Positions 1 to 9,426 are shown, numbered from the stretch's first letter. The stretch is 64,000 bases of DNA from Dechloromonas hortensis (GCF_009469765.1 NZ_SSSQ01000005.1:1-64000); one strand, 5' to 3'. Notes: a model not told the origin generated them from the letters alone. Made by a program: numbers and translations.

Positions 1-400
1 GCCACCTACACCCTGACCGACGGCTCCGGTGCCAACGACACCTCGACGCTGGCGATCACGGTGACGCCGGTGAACGACGACTTCACCGATGCCAACGAAG
101 TGATCAGCATCGCTGAAGACAGCGGTCCGCTGACGGGCACGGTGCTGAGCGGCACGAGCAGCGTCGATGGCCCGGTCAGCGTCACCACCTTCACGGTAAA
201 CGGCACGACCTACGCCGCCGGCGCCACCGCCACCCTGGCCGGGGTCGGCACGCTGGTCATCAATGCCAACGGCAGCTACACCTTCACGCCAAACGCCAAC
301 TACAACGGCACGGTGCCGGTCGCCACCTACACCCTGACCGACGGCTCCGGTGCCAACGACACCTCGACGCTGGCGATCACGGTGACGCCGGTGAACGACG
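1..400 (+). repeat. Tandem 321-bp repeat in adhesin gene
   Basis: Bases 1-79 are identical to bases 322-400, giving a 321-bp (107-residue) period. The window opens inside the preceding unit, so more copies are likely upstream. Exact DNA identity between units suggests recent duplication or gene conversion within the adhesin gene. Confidence 0.9.
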
Positions 401-2589
401 CGCCTGGGGTGACGGCACCGGCACCGCTGAGCCTGTCGGAAGAGGGCTTGACTGGCGGGGTGGTCGATAGCACCGGTACCTCTGATACAACGAATGCAAC
501 ACAAGTTAGCGGCACACTGGCCATTGTCGACCCGGATAACAGCAGCTTCAGCATTTCCATTACGCAACCGGCGGAGGCGCTGAGCTCCAATGGAACAGCC
601 GTGACCTGGAGTGGTGGCGCATCGGGTACCGATCTGGTCGGCATGGCCGGTTCGGTTGAGGTTGTCCGCGTCCATGTGACCAGTAGCGGTGCGTATACCG
701 TGACCTTGTCGGCTCCGGTCGATCACGCAATCGCCGGCGTCGAGGACGTCAAGACGCTGAACTTCGGCCTGGCGGTTTCGGACGGCATTGCCCCGGCCGT
801 CAATACCACGCTGACGGTTAACATCGAGGATGACTCGCCGCTGACTTCGAGCAAGACGGAAACGATCAATCTTGCGCAGCAAGATACCAATCTGATGATC
901 ATCCTGGACGTCTCAGGCAGCATGACGAACAACTCCAACAATGTGGATCGTCTGGCTGCCGCCAAGACTGCCATTACTAACCTGATCAATACCTATGACG
1001 GTTTCGGCGATGTTGCTGTCAAGCTGGTGACTTTCTCGACGACCGCGACCGACCGCGCCAGTGCCTGGATGACGGCGGCCGATGCGCTTGCCTTGCTGAC
1101 CGGCATCGGTGCATCGGGCAGTACGAATTACGACGCCGCGCTGGCCCAGGCGATTGATGCTTGGGACAGCGCCGGGAAGATTCTGACGGCACCGGCCGGT
1201 GGCAGCTTGCAGAACCTGGCCTACTTCATTTCCGACGGTCAGCCGAACGAGAACGACGGGACGGTCGGCACCCTGGCCAATAATGCCAATGGCTCCAGCG
1301 GGGGTAGCGATGCGGGTATCCAGGCATCGGAAGAGTTGTTATGGGAGACTTTCCTGACCAACAACGACATCAAGTCCTTTGCCCTGGGGATCGGTGATGG
1401 CCTGAGCGCAACCGACCGCTCTTACCTGGAACCGATTGCCTACGACGGTGTGGCAGGCAGCGAGATGAGCGCCATCATGGTGCCGAATGTCGCCAATCTT
1501 TCCACCGAGTTGCAGAAGACCGTGGCGCCGGCGGCCAGCGGTAACCTGCTGACTGGCGCGGCACCGGGCCAGGTTGGTGCCGATGGCGGTTTTGTCTCCA
1601 GTGTTGCGATCGGGCCGGTTGGCGATGTGCGTACCTTCTCCTGGAATGGTTCGGCGGCCACCGTGTCGGCGACCGGTACGGGCGGCAGCACGGCGAGCTT
1701 CGATTCGACCACCCATGTGCTGACCGTGACGACGGAACAAGGCGGTTTGCTGGTAATCGATCTCGACACCGGTGAGTACTACTACACCCCGCCGGTGACG
1801 GTAACTACGCTGACTGAAAACATCTCCTTTGCCCTGACTGACAGAGATGGTGATGCCAGTGTGATCGATGCGACGCGCGGTCATCTGGACCTGACCATCA
1901 CGCGCGACAGCGGCTCAGAGTCGCTGACCGGGACCAGTGCCAATAACACTGCACTAACTGGTTCTGCCGACGATGACATCATCAGCGGCCTGGCCGGTAA
2001 CGACACCATTAGCGGTGGCGATGGCAACGACTGGCTGTCCGGTGGCGCCGGAACCGATGTACTGAACGGCGGCAACGGTAACGACAAGCTGGATGGTGGT
2101 GCCGGGGCCGATACGCTGGTTGGCGGTGCCGGGGCTGACACGCTGATCGGCGGGGCCGGTAACGACATCATGACGGGCGGCGTGGCCGGCAGCACGGATG
2201 GCGTATCCGACGTCTTTGCCTGGAGTTTCGCGGATGCCGGGACGACCACGACGCCGGCAGTCGATACCATCAACAACTTCGACACTGCGAACGCCAATGC
2301 CGGCGGCGACATCCTCGATCTGCGCGACTTGCTGGTCAATTCGGCGACGACGGCCGGGGCGCTGGATAACTACCTGCACTTCCAGTATTCCGGCGGCAAT
2401 ACGACGATCTATGTCAGCGCAACCGGTGCCTTCTCCAACAACAATACGGTTGGCGCGCCGCCGACCAATGTCGCCAACAACGATGTGCAGCAGATTGTCC
2501 TGAACGGTGTCGATCTGGTGGGGGGCAACACCACCGATCAGACGGTCATCCAGAACCTGCTCAACAACGGCAAGCTGCTGACCGACTGA
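1..2589 (+). CDS. Giant RTX/vWA adhesin, C-terminal part (5' end outside window)
   Basis: The reading frame is open from the first base, so the true start lies upstream. The visible 862 residues begin with Ig/cadherin-like repeats of 107 residues ending in ITVTPVND. A von Willebrand A domain follows at about residues 295-480 with the MIDAS motif DVSGSM at about residue 303. A block of glycine/aspartate nonapeptides (GGxGxDxL type) covers about residues 650-730. The C-terminus is acidic and uncharged-polar, typical of an uncleaved type I secretion signal. This is the layout of LapA-like surface adhesins exported by an ABC/MFP/TolC system and used for biofilm attachment; calcium binding by the nonapeptides is a family property. 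No secretion genes are visible here. Family assignment is firm; the ligand is unknown. Confidence 0.93.
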   Translation, partial: ATYTLTDGSGANDTSTLAITVTPVNDDFTDANEVISIAEDSGPLTGTVLSGTSSVDGPVSVTTFTVNGTTYAAGATATLAGVGTLVINANGSYTFTPNANYNGTVPVATYTLTDGSGANDTSTLAITVTPVNDAPGVTAPAPLSLSEEGLTGGVVDSTGTSDTTNATQVSGTLAIVDPDNSSFSISITQPAEALSSNGTAVTWSGGASGTDLVGMAGSVEVVRVHVTSSGAYTVTLSAPVDHAIAGVEDVKTLNFGLAVSDGIAPAVNTTLTVNIEDDSPLTSSKTETINLAQQDTNLMIILDVSGSMTNNSNNVDRLAAAKTAITNLINTYDGFGDVAVKLVTFSTTATDRASAWMTAADALALLTGIGASGSTNYDAALAQAIDAWDSAGKILTAPAGGSLQNLAYFISDGQPNENDGTVGTLANNANGSSGGSDAGIQASEELLWETFLTNNDIKSFALGIGDGLSATDRSYLEPIAYDGVAGSEMSAIMVPNVANLSTELQKTVAPAASGNLLTGAAPGQVGADGGFVSSVAIGPVGDVRTFSWNGSAATVSATGTGGSTASFDSTTHVLTVTTEQGGLLVIDLDTGEYYYTPPVTVTTLTENISFALTDRDGDASVIDATRGHLDLTITRDSGSESLTGTSANNTALTGSADDDIISGLAGNDTISGGDGNDWLSGGAGTDVLNGGNGNDKLDGGAGADTLVGGAGADTLIGGAGNDIMTGGVAGSTDGVSDVFAWSFADAGTTTTPAVDTINNFDTANANAGGDILDLRDLLVNSATTAGALDNYLHFQYSGGNTTIYVSATGAFSNNNTVGAPPTNVANNDVQQIVLNGVDLVGGNTTDQTVIQNLLNNGKLLTD

Positions 2590-2592
2590 TTC

Positions 2593-2603
2593 CTGCGGTC
2601 AAC
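2593..2603 (+). repeat. Interspersed 11-mer CTGCGGTCAAC, intergenic copy
   Basis: One of seven exact copies of this word seen in the window; the other positions are given in the findings. It begins 4 bases after the adhesin stop codon, just ahead of the terminator hairpin. The following bases (ACC-GCGAAAA-GGGCGATTT) resemble those after the copies at 9336 and 56946. Confidence 0.6.
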
Positions 2604-2608
2604 CAGCG

Positions 2609-2639
2609 AAAAGGGGCGATTTTCATCGCCCCTTTTTTA
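2609..2639 (+). terminator. Rho-independent terminator of adhesin gene
   Basis: An AAGGGGCGAT / ATCGCCCCTT stem with a 4-base loop is followed by a run of T, 20 bases after the adhesin stop codon. Confidence 0.9.
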
Positions 2640-2682
2640 TTGTTCGGAGAACGGCCTTCGCCGGCCGCTATCTGCTCGGGCT

Positions 2683-3378
2683 TCAGCCCTCGTGCTTGCG
2701 CAGGTTGGCGACGCTCGGAATATGGATCTTGCGTCCTTCGACGACGATCAGGCCGAGTTCGGTCAGCTCGTGCAGGATGCGCGAGAAGTGTTCCTGGGTC
2801 AGGTTGAGGCGGGAGGCGATGACGCCCTTGTTGGTCGGCAGCGTGATCGCGACATTGATACCGTTCTGGTCGGCTTCCGGCAGTTCGCGCAGCAGGTAGC
2901 CGATGATGCGCTGCTTGCCGGAGTGCAGCGAGTAGGATTCGACGTCGTTCATCAGCTGGTGCAGGCGCATTGCCATGCCGGCCAGCATCTTGCGGCAGAG
3001 GTTGTGGTCGCGCTGCAGTTCCTCGAAAACCGCAGCTTTGGAAACGTGGAGCAGCAGCGAGTCGGTCAGCGCCTGGGCGAAGACGATGTAGGGCTTTTCC
3101 ATGAACATGATGGCTTCGCCGAAGCTCTGGCCCTGGGTCAGGATTTCGACGACCTTTTCGCTGCCTTGCGGCGACGTGAAGGCCAGCTTGATCTGGCCGT
3201 ACACCAGCAGGTGGAAGCCGTTGCAGGGGTCGCCCTTGTGGAACAGGATGTCACCCTTGCTGGCGTGGATTTCACGGGTCGAGCGGGCAATGCGCGCAAT
3301 TTCCTCGGCGGCCAGTCCGTTAAATAGCGGGACGTGAGTAAGCAGGGCTTCGATGTTGATCGGGTGATTGGCGTGCAT
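2683..3378 (-). CDS. dnr: DNR-type Crp/Fnr transcriptional regulator
   Basis: 231 residues. A cyclic-nucleotide-type beta-barrel (about residues 20-140) contains GEAIMFMEKP, close to the same stretch in Pseudomonas DNR. A long dimer helix with HQLMNDVESYSL follows, then a C-terminal winged helix (about 150-220) with the recognition stretch LTQEHFSRILHEL. There is no N-terminal cysteine cluster, so this is not an oxygen-sensing Fnr. DNR/NnrR proteins sense NO, probably through heme, and activate denitrification genes. It lies downstream of norD on the same strand, 95 bases away, and the likely targets are the two nor promoters described below. It could instead be a NarR/NnrR paralogue with another signal. 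Confidence 0.85.
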   Translation of the reverse strand: MHANHPINIEALLTHVPLFNGLAAEEIARIARSTREIHASKGDILFHKGDPCNGFHLLVYGQIKLAFTSPQGSEKVVEILTQGQSFGEAIMFMEKPYIVFAQALTDSLLLHVSKAAVFEELQRDHNLCRKMLAGMAMRLHQLMNDVESYSLHSGKQRIIGYLLRELPEADQNGINVAITLPTNKGVIASRLNLTQEHFSRILHELTELGLIVVEGRKIHIPSVANLRKHEG

Positions 3379-3473
3379 GATCGCTAGGCTTAATGAGACC
3401 GGCCGATGGTGTCACCCTCATAGTTCTCAGGCAATACTACTTTAGGACTAAGGCATGCCGAGCCCGACTGCCG

Positions 3474-5315
3474 TTAATCCCGCGTCAGTTGGGCATAAAG
3501 CAGGGGCAGGCGGCGTGGTAGTTCTTCCGGTTTGCGGATGACGCAAAAGCCGGCTGGTCCGAACAGGTAGGGCAGGTAGGCACCGGCTTCGCGGTCGATG
3601 GTGACGCAGAACGGCGTCAGCCCCATGCGCCGCGCTTCATGCACCGCCATCCGGGTGTCCTCGATGCCATAGCGGGAGTCATAGAGGTCGAGGTCGTTCG
3701 GTTTGCCGTCGGTGATGATCAGCAGCAGCCGGCGGGCTGCCGGCTGTTCGTAGAGGATGCTCGCCGCCTGGCGCAACGCAGCCCCCATCCGCGTGTAGAA
3801 GCCGGGCTTGATGGCGAGGATGCGGGCGCGGGCGGCGGCGTCGTAACGGCCGTTGAAATCCTTGAGCAGGTGAAAGCGGACGTTCTGCCGGCGTAGCGAC
3901 GAAAAGCCGTAGATGCCGAAACGGTCGCCGGTGGTCGATAGCGCCTCGGAAAAGAGCAGCAGCGAATCGCGGATGACATCGACGATGCGGTGGCTGTCGG
4001 AAATCCAGGCGTCGGTGGACATCGAGAGGTCGGCCAGCAGCAGGCAGGCGAGGTCGCGTTCGCAACGCTCCTGGGAGAGATAGCCGCCGCCTTCCGGGGT
4101 GTGGCCGGAACTGCGGTCGGCATGGTTGCGGACGCAGGCATCGACATCGAGCTCGGGGCCATCTGGTTGCGCCTTCAGCCAGCGTCGTTGCGGGGCGAGG
4201 GCGGCGAACTGGCCGCGCAGCTTGCGGGCGGTGGCCGCCAGTTCGGGCGGCAGGGCAGCGTGGCCGGCATCCTGGGCGATCATCGGTTGCAGGTGGCAGT
4301 GCGCCTCCAGCATCACCGATTTACGGTAATCCCATTCCGGCAGCGCAATGCCGGGGCCGACCGGCGTGTCGTCCTCGGCGGCCGAGGGCAGGTCGAGGTC
4401 GAACTTGACGCGGGAGACGGCGGTCTCGCCGTCGCGGGTCAGCGACAGCTTGTCGAGATCCTTGGCCGCGTCCTTGGCGTTGGGGTTTTCGTCGTCATCG
4501 TAGGCGCGGTTGACGCGGACGTATTCGGCCCAGGTCGGCAGGCTTTCGGCGCGGAACATGGCGAGCATCGGCGCCTTGTTGTCCGGCGTTTCGACCTGTT
4601 CGGCCTTGTGCGCCTGCTTTTCCGGTTCGGCATTGCTGCCGCTGCCTTCCGGCGGTACTTCGCCATTCGGGTCGGCCACTTTGCCGGCGGCACGCACTTC
4701 GCTGGCGATCAGCCAAAGCAGTACCGGCTGCGGCGGGCGCGACTTGACGGTATTGAGCGGCGGCAGGCCGTCTACCGTGCCGGGCTGCTGCATGGCCTGG
4801 CGCAGCGCGTTTTCCTGGGCGGCTTCGTCGGGCTGCAACTGGCTGGCGTCGATTCGGGCGGCGAGATGGGCGGCGACCAGTCGTTCATAGCGCGGGCGCA
4901 GGCCGGGGTAATTGTGCAGCGCGGCCAGCGTGGCGCGTTGGTTGCGGATGAACCACGGCTGTTCCGGCGCGACGTCGCTGGCGGCGAGGGCGGCCAGCCA
5001 CAGGTAAAGGTCGCGGTTCAGCGACTTGTCGGGAAAGGCGGCGATTTCCGGCGGCAGGCGCAGGGTTTCCGCATCGCGCCGGGCATGGGCCACCTTTTCG
5101 TTGCTGCCGGCCACCCGCTGCAGCCAGCGCCGGCGGGCACCGTGTTCTTCCGAGGTGGCGGCAGCGACTTTCAGGCCGGGGTCGCCACCGAAGGCGCGAA
5201 ACAGGATGCCGGCCGTCTTTTCGATCTCGCCCAGTTTGACGGCGGCTTCCGGGTAATGGCCGGCGGCGGCCTTGGTGACCCAGTTGTGCCAGAGTTTGCC
5301 GATGAATTCTTCCAT
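3474..5315 (-). CDS. norD: NO reductase activation protein NorD (vWA domain)
   Basis: 613 residues, close to the usual NorD length. The N-terminal two thirds are helical and acidic with a charged linker. The C-terminus (from about residue 420) is a von Willebrand A domain with the MIDAS motif DLSMSTDAW. NorD works with the MoxR-type ATPase NorQ as a chaperone pair needed to insert the non-heme iron of NorB or otherwise activate NO reductase; this role comes from characterised homologues. It is the last gene of the accessory operon and starts 3 bases after the polyferredoxin stop codon. No signal peptide is seen, so it is expected to act in the cytoplasm at the membrane. Confidence 0.95.
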   Translation of the reverse strand: MEEFIGKLWHNWVTKAAAGHYPEAAVKLGEIEKTAGILFRAFGGDPGLKVAAATSEEHGARRRWLQRVAGSNEKVAHARRDAETLRLPPEIAAFPDKSLNRDLYLWLAALAASDVAPEQPWFIRNQRATLAALHNYPGLRPRYERLVAAHLAARIDASQLQPDEAAQENALRQAMQQPGTVDGLPPLNTVKSRPPQPVLLWLIASEVRAAGKVADPNGEVPPEGSGSNAEPEKQAHKAEQVETPDNKAPMLAMFRAESLPTWAEYVRVNRAYDDDENPNAKDAAKDLDKLSLTRDGETAVSRVKFDLDLPSAAEDDTPVGPGIALPEWDYRKSVMLEAHCHLQPMIAQDAGHAALPPELAATARKLRGQFAALAPQRRWLKAQPDGPELDVDACVRNHADRSSGHTPEGGGYLSQERCERDLACLLLADLSMSTDAWISDSHRIVDVIRDSLLLFSEALSTTGDRFGIYGFSSLRRQNVRFHLLKDFNGRYDAAARARILAIKPGFYTRMGAALRQAASILYEQPAARRLLLIITDGKPNDLDLYDSRYGIEDTRMAVHEARRMGLTPFCVTIDREAGAYLPYLFGPAGFCVIRKPEELPRRLPLLYAQLTRD

Positions 5316-5318
5316 GCT

Positions 5319-6290
5319 TCAGATTTTCCCACCGGCGTCTTCGTCGGTATTTGATAAGGCCGAAAAACCGGCTTCATTGCGCTTGGCCGCATCGTTGCTG
5401 ACCCAGCGCAGCAACTGGCCCTCCGGGTTGTTGCGGTTCACCGTGCTGCAGGCCGAAATGCACTGGCCGCATTGCGTGCAGGCAAACATCCAGCGTTTGA
5501 CGTTGCGCGGTTTCAGGCGCATCGGGCACACCGCGTCGCAGGCAGAGCCGTGGCCTTCGAGGCAACTGGCGCAGTCGGTCAGGCGCTTGCGCTCGAAACC
5601 GACGACCATCGCCTTCTTGTTCACCATCCAGGCAAAGCTCTGGAAGATGCCGATGGCGCAGCCGTAGCGGCAGAACAGGTGGCGGGCGAAGAGGAATTCG
5701 AGGCTGAGCACCGTGGTCGCCGCCGTGAGGAAGATGACCTCGCCGCGATAGAGGGTGAAGGTAGCCAGGCCGTGATAGACCTGAAACGGCGGCATCAGGT
5801 AAGTCAGACCGACGACGGCCCAGGCGAAGGCGAAACCGATGGCGGCCGGGACGACCAGCAGCCAGTAGCGCTTGTCGCGCCGGGCCGGCGTGCCGTCCGG
5901 CTCCCATGGCGGTGTCTGCTTCTTGTCCCAGACCGAATGCTTGCCGGTGGCCGACAGCATCAGCCGGTTGATCGTTTCGACCACCGAAAAATGCGGACAC
6001 AGCCAGCCGCAATAAAGGCGGCCCCATTTCCAGGCGACGCCGATGATCAGTGCGCCGGCGCCGAGGATCGGCAAAAACAGGTACAAAATGATGTTGACCG
6101 CAGCAGTTTGCGGATCGCCGGTACCGGCGATCAGTTCATCGATGCCGAGGTGCCAGGGATAGGTCAGGAAATAGGCGTGCTTCTCGGTCAAGTCGTAGCG
6201 GAACAGGTCGAACAGCGGTGTCAGGGTAAACAGCGCGAAAAATCCGATCTGGGCGAGCACGCGGTAGCGCTGGAGTGGTGCTTTATTCAT
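5319..6290 (-). CDS. Membrane 4Fe-4S polyferredoxin (NapH/CcoG-like) in nor operon
   Basis: 323 residues with about five hydrophobic segments. A cytoplasmic-type motif YCGWLCPHFS lies near residue 95. Two iron-sulfur motifs follow in the C-terminal part: CASC-x7-CDAVCP near residue 238 and CTQCGQCISACS near residue 270. This resembles the membrane ferredoxins NapH, CcoG and the NosR C-terminus, which move electrons from quinol or reduce copper during metalloenzyme assembly. It overlaps the upstream 138-residue gene by 4 bases (ATGA) and is followed 3 bases later by norD, so it belongs to the nor accessory operon. A role in supplying electrons for NorB metallation or for NO reduction is inference. 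Confidence 0.85.
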   Translation of the reverse strand: MNKAPLQRYRVLAQIGFFALFTLTPLFDLFRYDLTEKHAYFLTYPWHLGIDELIAGTGDPQTAAVNIILYLFLPILGAGALIIGVAWKWGRLYCGWLCPHFSVVETINRLMLSATGKHSVWDKKQTPPWEPDGTPARRDKRYWLLVVPAAIGFAFAWAVVGLTYLMPPFQVYHGLATFTLYRGEVIFLTAATTVLSLEFLFARHLFCRYGCAIGIFQSFAWMVNKKAMVVGFERKRLTDCASCLEGHGSACDAVCPMRLKPRNVKRWMFACTQCGQCISACSTVNRNNPEGQLLRWVSNDAAKRNEAGFSALSNTDEDAGGKI

Positions 6291-6703
6291 TTGCGGGGTT
6301 CAAGGCGCGGCCCGATCAGCGGGAAGCGCCAGACCTGCCCGTTCATCGCCTTGATCAGGGCGTACATGCCGCACAGGACCAGGGTCGAATGGATGCAGGT
6401 GAAGTAGAGAATCAGGGCGACCCAGGTCCATTGCCAGTCCAGGCCGCCGGCGTAAAGAATGCCGCCGGCGAAGGAAACGATCAGCAGGCCGCCCCACAGG
6501 CTGACCAGGGTCGCCTGTTTCAGGTGCTGGCGGGCGAGGGGCGGGGCGTTGTCGCGGAAATGCAGCCACAGGCCGGCCAGGATCAGGAAGGCGATGCCGG
6601 GCAGCAGCAGCAGGTTGATCAGGAACAGCACCTCGGCGAGCACGGCCAGCGCTTGGCCGGCCTTCTCCTCGGTGTAGCCGAAATCATCGTCCGAACGTGG
6701 CAT
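6287..6703 (-). CDS. Small membrane protein of nor accessory operon, function unknown
   Basis: 138 residues with four predicted membrane helices (about residues 20-45, 65-85, 90-110 and 112-130) and a basic C-terminus. Family not recognised with certainty; it resembles DUF4870-type small integral proteins. It overlaps norQ by 20 bases and the polyferredoxin gene by 4 bases, so it is translationally linked to both. Its fixed place between norQ and the polyferredoxin suggests a membrane partner of one of them, but nothing in the sequence shows a catalytic site. Confidence 0.8.
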   Translation of the reverse strand: MPRSDDDFGYTEEKAGQALAVLAEVLFLINLLLLPGIAFLILAGLWLHFRDNAPPLARQHLKQATLVSLWGGLLIVSFAGGILYAGGLDWQWTWVALILYFTCIHSTLVLCGMYALIKAMNGQVWRFPLIGPRLEPRK

Positions 6704-7466
6704 TGACGATTTCCATCAGCGCCTCGACCGTTTCCTCATCATCGGTCAGGCTTTCGACCAGGGCGGCGCGGCAGGCGGCGGTGACGTCGAAGCCGGACTT
6801 GATCAGCGTCGCGGCATAGACCAGTAGGCGGGTGCTGGCGACTTCTTCGAGGTCGCGATCCTTGAGGGCGCGGAAGGCCTTGCCGATGCCGACCAGGCGC
6901 TTGGCGAGATCGGCATCACAGCCGGTTTCGCCGATCAGGATGGAGATCTCGCGCTCGGCGCCGGGGAAGTCGAAGCGCATCGAGACGAAGCGCTGGCGGG
7001 TCGAGGGCTTCAGGCCCTTCATCAGGTTCTGGTAGCCCGGGTTGTAGGAAACGACCAGCATGAAGTTGGCCGGTGCTTCCAGCGTCTCGCCGGTACGGTC
7101 GATCGGCAGGATGCGGCGGTCGTCGGCCAGCGGGTGGAGGACGACGGTGGTGTCCTTGCGCGCCTCGACCACTTCGTCGAGGTAGCAGATGCCGCCTTCG
7201 CGCACGGCGCGGGTCAGCGGGCCGTCGGACCAGTAGGTGCCCGAGTCGGAAATCAGGTGGCGGCCGACGAGGTCGGCGGCGGTCAGGTCGTCGTGGCAGG
7301 CCACGGTGTACAGCGGCAGCTTGAGGCGGGCAGCCATGTGCGAGACGAAGCGCGTCTTGCCGCAGCCGGTCGGACCCTTGATGAGCAGCGGCAGGCGCTG
7401 CTGAAAGGCGTGTTCAAACAGGGAAATTTCGTTGCCGGAAGGTTCGTAGAAGGGCAGTTCGGTCAT
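6684..7466 (-). CDS. norQ: NO reductase activation ATPase NorQ (MoxR AAA+)
   Basis: 260 residues from the ATG at 7466, which overlaps the stop of the upstream gene by 4 bases; the longer open frame to 7541 has no family support. Walker A is GPTGCGKT (about residues 32-39) and Walker B is GICYLDEV, followed by sensor-type residues and the helical lid. NorQ is a MoxR-family AAA+ ATPase that pairs with the vWA protein NorD to remodel and activate NO reductase. The length is typical for NorQ/CbbQ. Confidence 0.95.
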   Translation of the reverse strand: MTELPFYEPSGNEISLFEHAFQQRLPLLIKGPTGCGKTRFVSHMAARLKLPLYTVACHDDLTAADLVGRHLISDSGTYWSDGPLTRAVREGGICYLDEVVEARKDTTVVLHPLADDRRILPIDRTGETLEAPANFMLVVSYNPGYQNLMKGLKPSTRQRFVSMRFDFPGAEREISILIGETGCDADLAKRLVGIGKAFRALKDRDLEEVASTRLLVYAATLIKSGFDVTAACRAALVESLTDDEETVEALMEIVNATFGR

Positions 7467-7732
7467 TTGAGAGAAATCCAGTAAGCCAACAGAATCAGGC
7501 TGGAGACGAGAATCAGCCAGCCTTCGAGCAGGAGCCGCCACATCAGCGGTGCTTCGCGCAGTTCCATGAAATCGAGAATGACCAGCCGGCCCTTGACGAA
7601 GGCAATGAGCAGCATGGCAATGATGGCGCCGGTGCCGGCGGCACCGACTTCGCCAAGATACCAGGTGATCGCGGTGGCGATCAGCAGGACAAGCCAGGCG
7701 CGGTGGGCGGGATTGGAGAGGGCGTTCATCAT
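7463..7732 (-). CDS. Cytochrome oxidase subunit IV-like membrane protein (NorF-like)
   Basis: 89 residues with three hydrophobic segments and a basic loop (FVKGRLVILDFMELREAP) typical of prokaryotic COX4-type proteins. The start at 7732 shares bases with the norE stop codon (TGATG), which indicates translational coupling; a second ATG lies immediately after. In many nor clusters a small protein of this kind follows norE and is called norF; it supports full NO reductase activity without being part of the purified enzyme. The assignment to NorF is by position and family type. Confidence 0.8.
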   Translation of the reverse strand: MMNALSNPAHRAWLVLLIATAITWYLGEVGAAGTGAIIAMLLIAFVKGRLVILDFMELREAPLMWRLLLEGWLILVSSLILLAYWISLK

Positions 7733-8313
7733 CAGCGCATCACATAAACGAGCGGGAACAGGATGATCCACAGCAGATCGACCATGTGCCAGTAGGCGGC
7801 ACCACTTTCCAGGCCATTGGCACTCTGGCTGGTATAGGCGCCTTGGCGGGCCTGAAACCACAGCACGGCCAGGATCACCATGCCGAGTATGACGTGCATG
7901 AAGTGGAAAAAGGTCAATGAAATGTAGAACATGTAAAAGGTATTGGTCGACATCGAGATGCCGGCCCCGAACTTGGCGGCGTATTCGAAGACCTTGACGG
8001 TGAGAAAGCCGCCGCCGCAGAGAAAACCAAGCAGGATATTGCGCGAGATCGCCGGCTGGTCGTCGCGGTGCGCCGCCTGTACGGCGAGCACGACAAACCA
8101 CGAACCGGTGACCAGCAGCACGGTATTGAGGGCGCCGGCATTGCGGTCCAGCGTCTGCTGGTAGAGGTTGAACATCTCCGGGTTGTGGGCCCGGGCGAAG
8201 GCGTAGGAAGCAAAGAAAACGGCGAAAGCCAGCATCTCGGCCAGGATGAAGAACCAGATGGCGAGATCGCCGGGCAGTCGGCGGGGCAGGGGCGGGGCGG
8301 CAAGCGTATTCAT
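7732..8313 (-). CDS. norE: NorE, cytochrome c oxidase subunit III family protein
   Basis: 193 residues with five membrane helices and the COX3-like stretches FFASYAFAR and FFHFMHVILGM. It is the first gene of the norE-COX4-norQ-138aa-polyferredoxin-norD operon. NorE is an accessory protein that improves NO reductase activity in denitrifiers. No convincing Shine-Dalgarno sequence precedes the ATG, and the predicted transcription start lies almost on it (see the promoter entry), so the mRNA may be leaderless. No other in-frame ATG occurs before residue 27. Confidence 0.9.
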   Translation of the reverse strand: MNTLAAPPLPRRLPGDLAIWFFILAEMLAFAVFFASYAFARAHNPEMFNLYQQTLDRNAGALNTVLLVTGSWFVVLAVQAAHRDDQPAISRNILLGFLCGGGFLTVKVFEYAAKFGAGISMSTNTFYMFYISLTFFHFMHVILGMVILAVLWFQARQGAYTSQSANGLESGAAYWHMVDLLWIILFPLVYVMR

Positions 8314-8320
8314 GCGGCCG

Positions 8321-8362
8321 ATGATAGCGAGGCAGGCGCGCCCATGACTTGATCTGCCCTAA
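8321..8362 (-). promoter_or_regulatory. Candidate DNR-dependent promoter of norE operon
   Basis: On the minus strand TTAGGGCAGATCAA (8362-8349) has one perfect Fnr/Dnr half-site (ATCAA). It is followed at 32 bp centre-to-centre by the -10 hexamer TATCAT (8326-8321). This matches class II activation with the site near -41.5 and puts the start near 8314. The norC promoter has almost the same site and spacing. Confidence 0.6.
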
Positions 8363-8465
8363 GAAGCCAGGCTAAAAATCGTGCCGTCGTCTTTGCGCCG
8401 AGCTGTCTTGCGCTGTGCGGCGATACCGCCGCAGAATATGCCGAATCAATCGAGGTTCCGAAGTC

Positions 8466-9329
8466 ATGCCCATCCTCAGCAAGCCTGTCTTGTATGTCCT
8501 GCACCATCCCGTCGCCTTTATCCTGCAGGTGCTCAAGAGCTTCAGCCGGAATCAGGGCCTGTTGCTGGCCGGCGCCATCGCCTACTACGCGCTGCTTTCG
8601 GTCGTCCCCTTGCTGATCGTTTCGGTGATCGTCCTGTCGCATCTGGTCGATCAGGCAGAACTGCTCGCCACCCTCGGCCACTATCTCGAATGGCTGGTAC
8701 CGAGCCAGTCCACCGCGGTGCTGGCCGACATTTCCGGCTTTCTCGGCAACCGTGCCGCGATCGGCGTCGTCCTGCTGGCCACCTTGCTCTTTTTCAGCTC
8801 GCTGGGCTTCTCGGTCCTGGAAAAGGCCATGGCCATCATTTTCGGCCGCCGGGAAAACCTCACGAAACGGCATTTCCTGGTCTCCGCCATCCTTCCCTAC
8901 AGCTTCATCGTCCTGCTTGGTATCGCGCTGCTGGTCGTGACCTTGGCCTCGGTCGCCCTGCAGGCCCTGGCCCAGGAAAGCTTTCATGTTTTCGGGCGGG
9001 ACTGGGCGCTGGGTGGCCCCTCCGGAACCTTGCTCTACCTGCTCGGGCTGGCCGTCGAAACCGTGGTCCTGAGCGCTCTCTACCTGACCATGCCGGTCGG
9101 TCGCATGCCCTGGCATCACGCGCTGATCGGCGGCTTCAGCGCCGCCTTGCTGTGGGAGGGGCTGCGCCACCTGCTGATCTGGTACTTCGCGACGCTCTCC
9201 AAAGCCAGCATCGTCTACGGCTCACTGACCACGGCCGTGGTCGTCCTGTTCAGCATGGAAATCGCCGCCATGGTGGTCTTGCTCGGGGCGCAGGTGATTG
9301 CCGAGTACGAACGGCTGGATCGGGAATGA
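8466..9329 (+). CDS. YihY/UPF0761 family inner-membrane protein
   Basis: 287 residues from the ATG at 8466; the frame is open from 8415, but the upstream residues are arginine-rich and lack family character. About six membrane helices. The N-terminal stretch LLLAGAIAYYALLSVVPLL and the later GALL-type loop are the signature of the YihY family, formerly mislabelled RNase BN. Function is unproven; relatives are proposed membrane transporters or virulence-associated proteins. It is divergent from norE and convergent with the J-domain gene. Confidence 0.85.
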   Translation: MPILSKPVLYVLHHPVAFILQVLKSFSRNQGLLLAGAIAYYALLSVVPLLIVSVIVLSHLVDQAELLATLGHYLEWLVPSQSTAVLADISGFLGNRAAIGVVLLATLLFFSSLGFSVLEKAMAIIFGRRENLTKRHFLVSAILPYSFIVLLGIALLVVTLASVALQALAQESFHVFGRDWALGGPSGTLLYLLGLAVETVVLSALYLTMPVGRMPWHHALIGGFSAALLWEGLRHLLIWYFATLSKASIVYGSLTTAVVVLFSMEIAAMVVLLGAQVIAEYERLDRE

Positions 9330-9335
9330 GAAGGG

Positions 9336-9346
9336 CTGCGGTCAAC
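9336..9346 (+). repeat. Interspersed 11-mer CTGCGGTCAAC, intergenic copy
   Basis: This copy begins 7 bases after the yihY-like stop codon and is followed by CGGTGAAAATGGGCAAAAA. The context resembles that at 2593. Confidence 0.6.
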
Positions 9347-9426
9347 CGGTGAAAATGGGCAAAAACGGCAGCACTGCCTGAAATCGCCGTGTGCGGCCGA
9401 AGCCGGATTCGGTGCCGGTTGCTTGC

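Noticed and set aside
3990..5354. 454-codon frame opposite norD
   Set aside because: Antisense shadow of norD with valine/glycine-rich nonsense.
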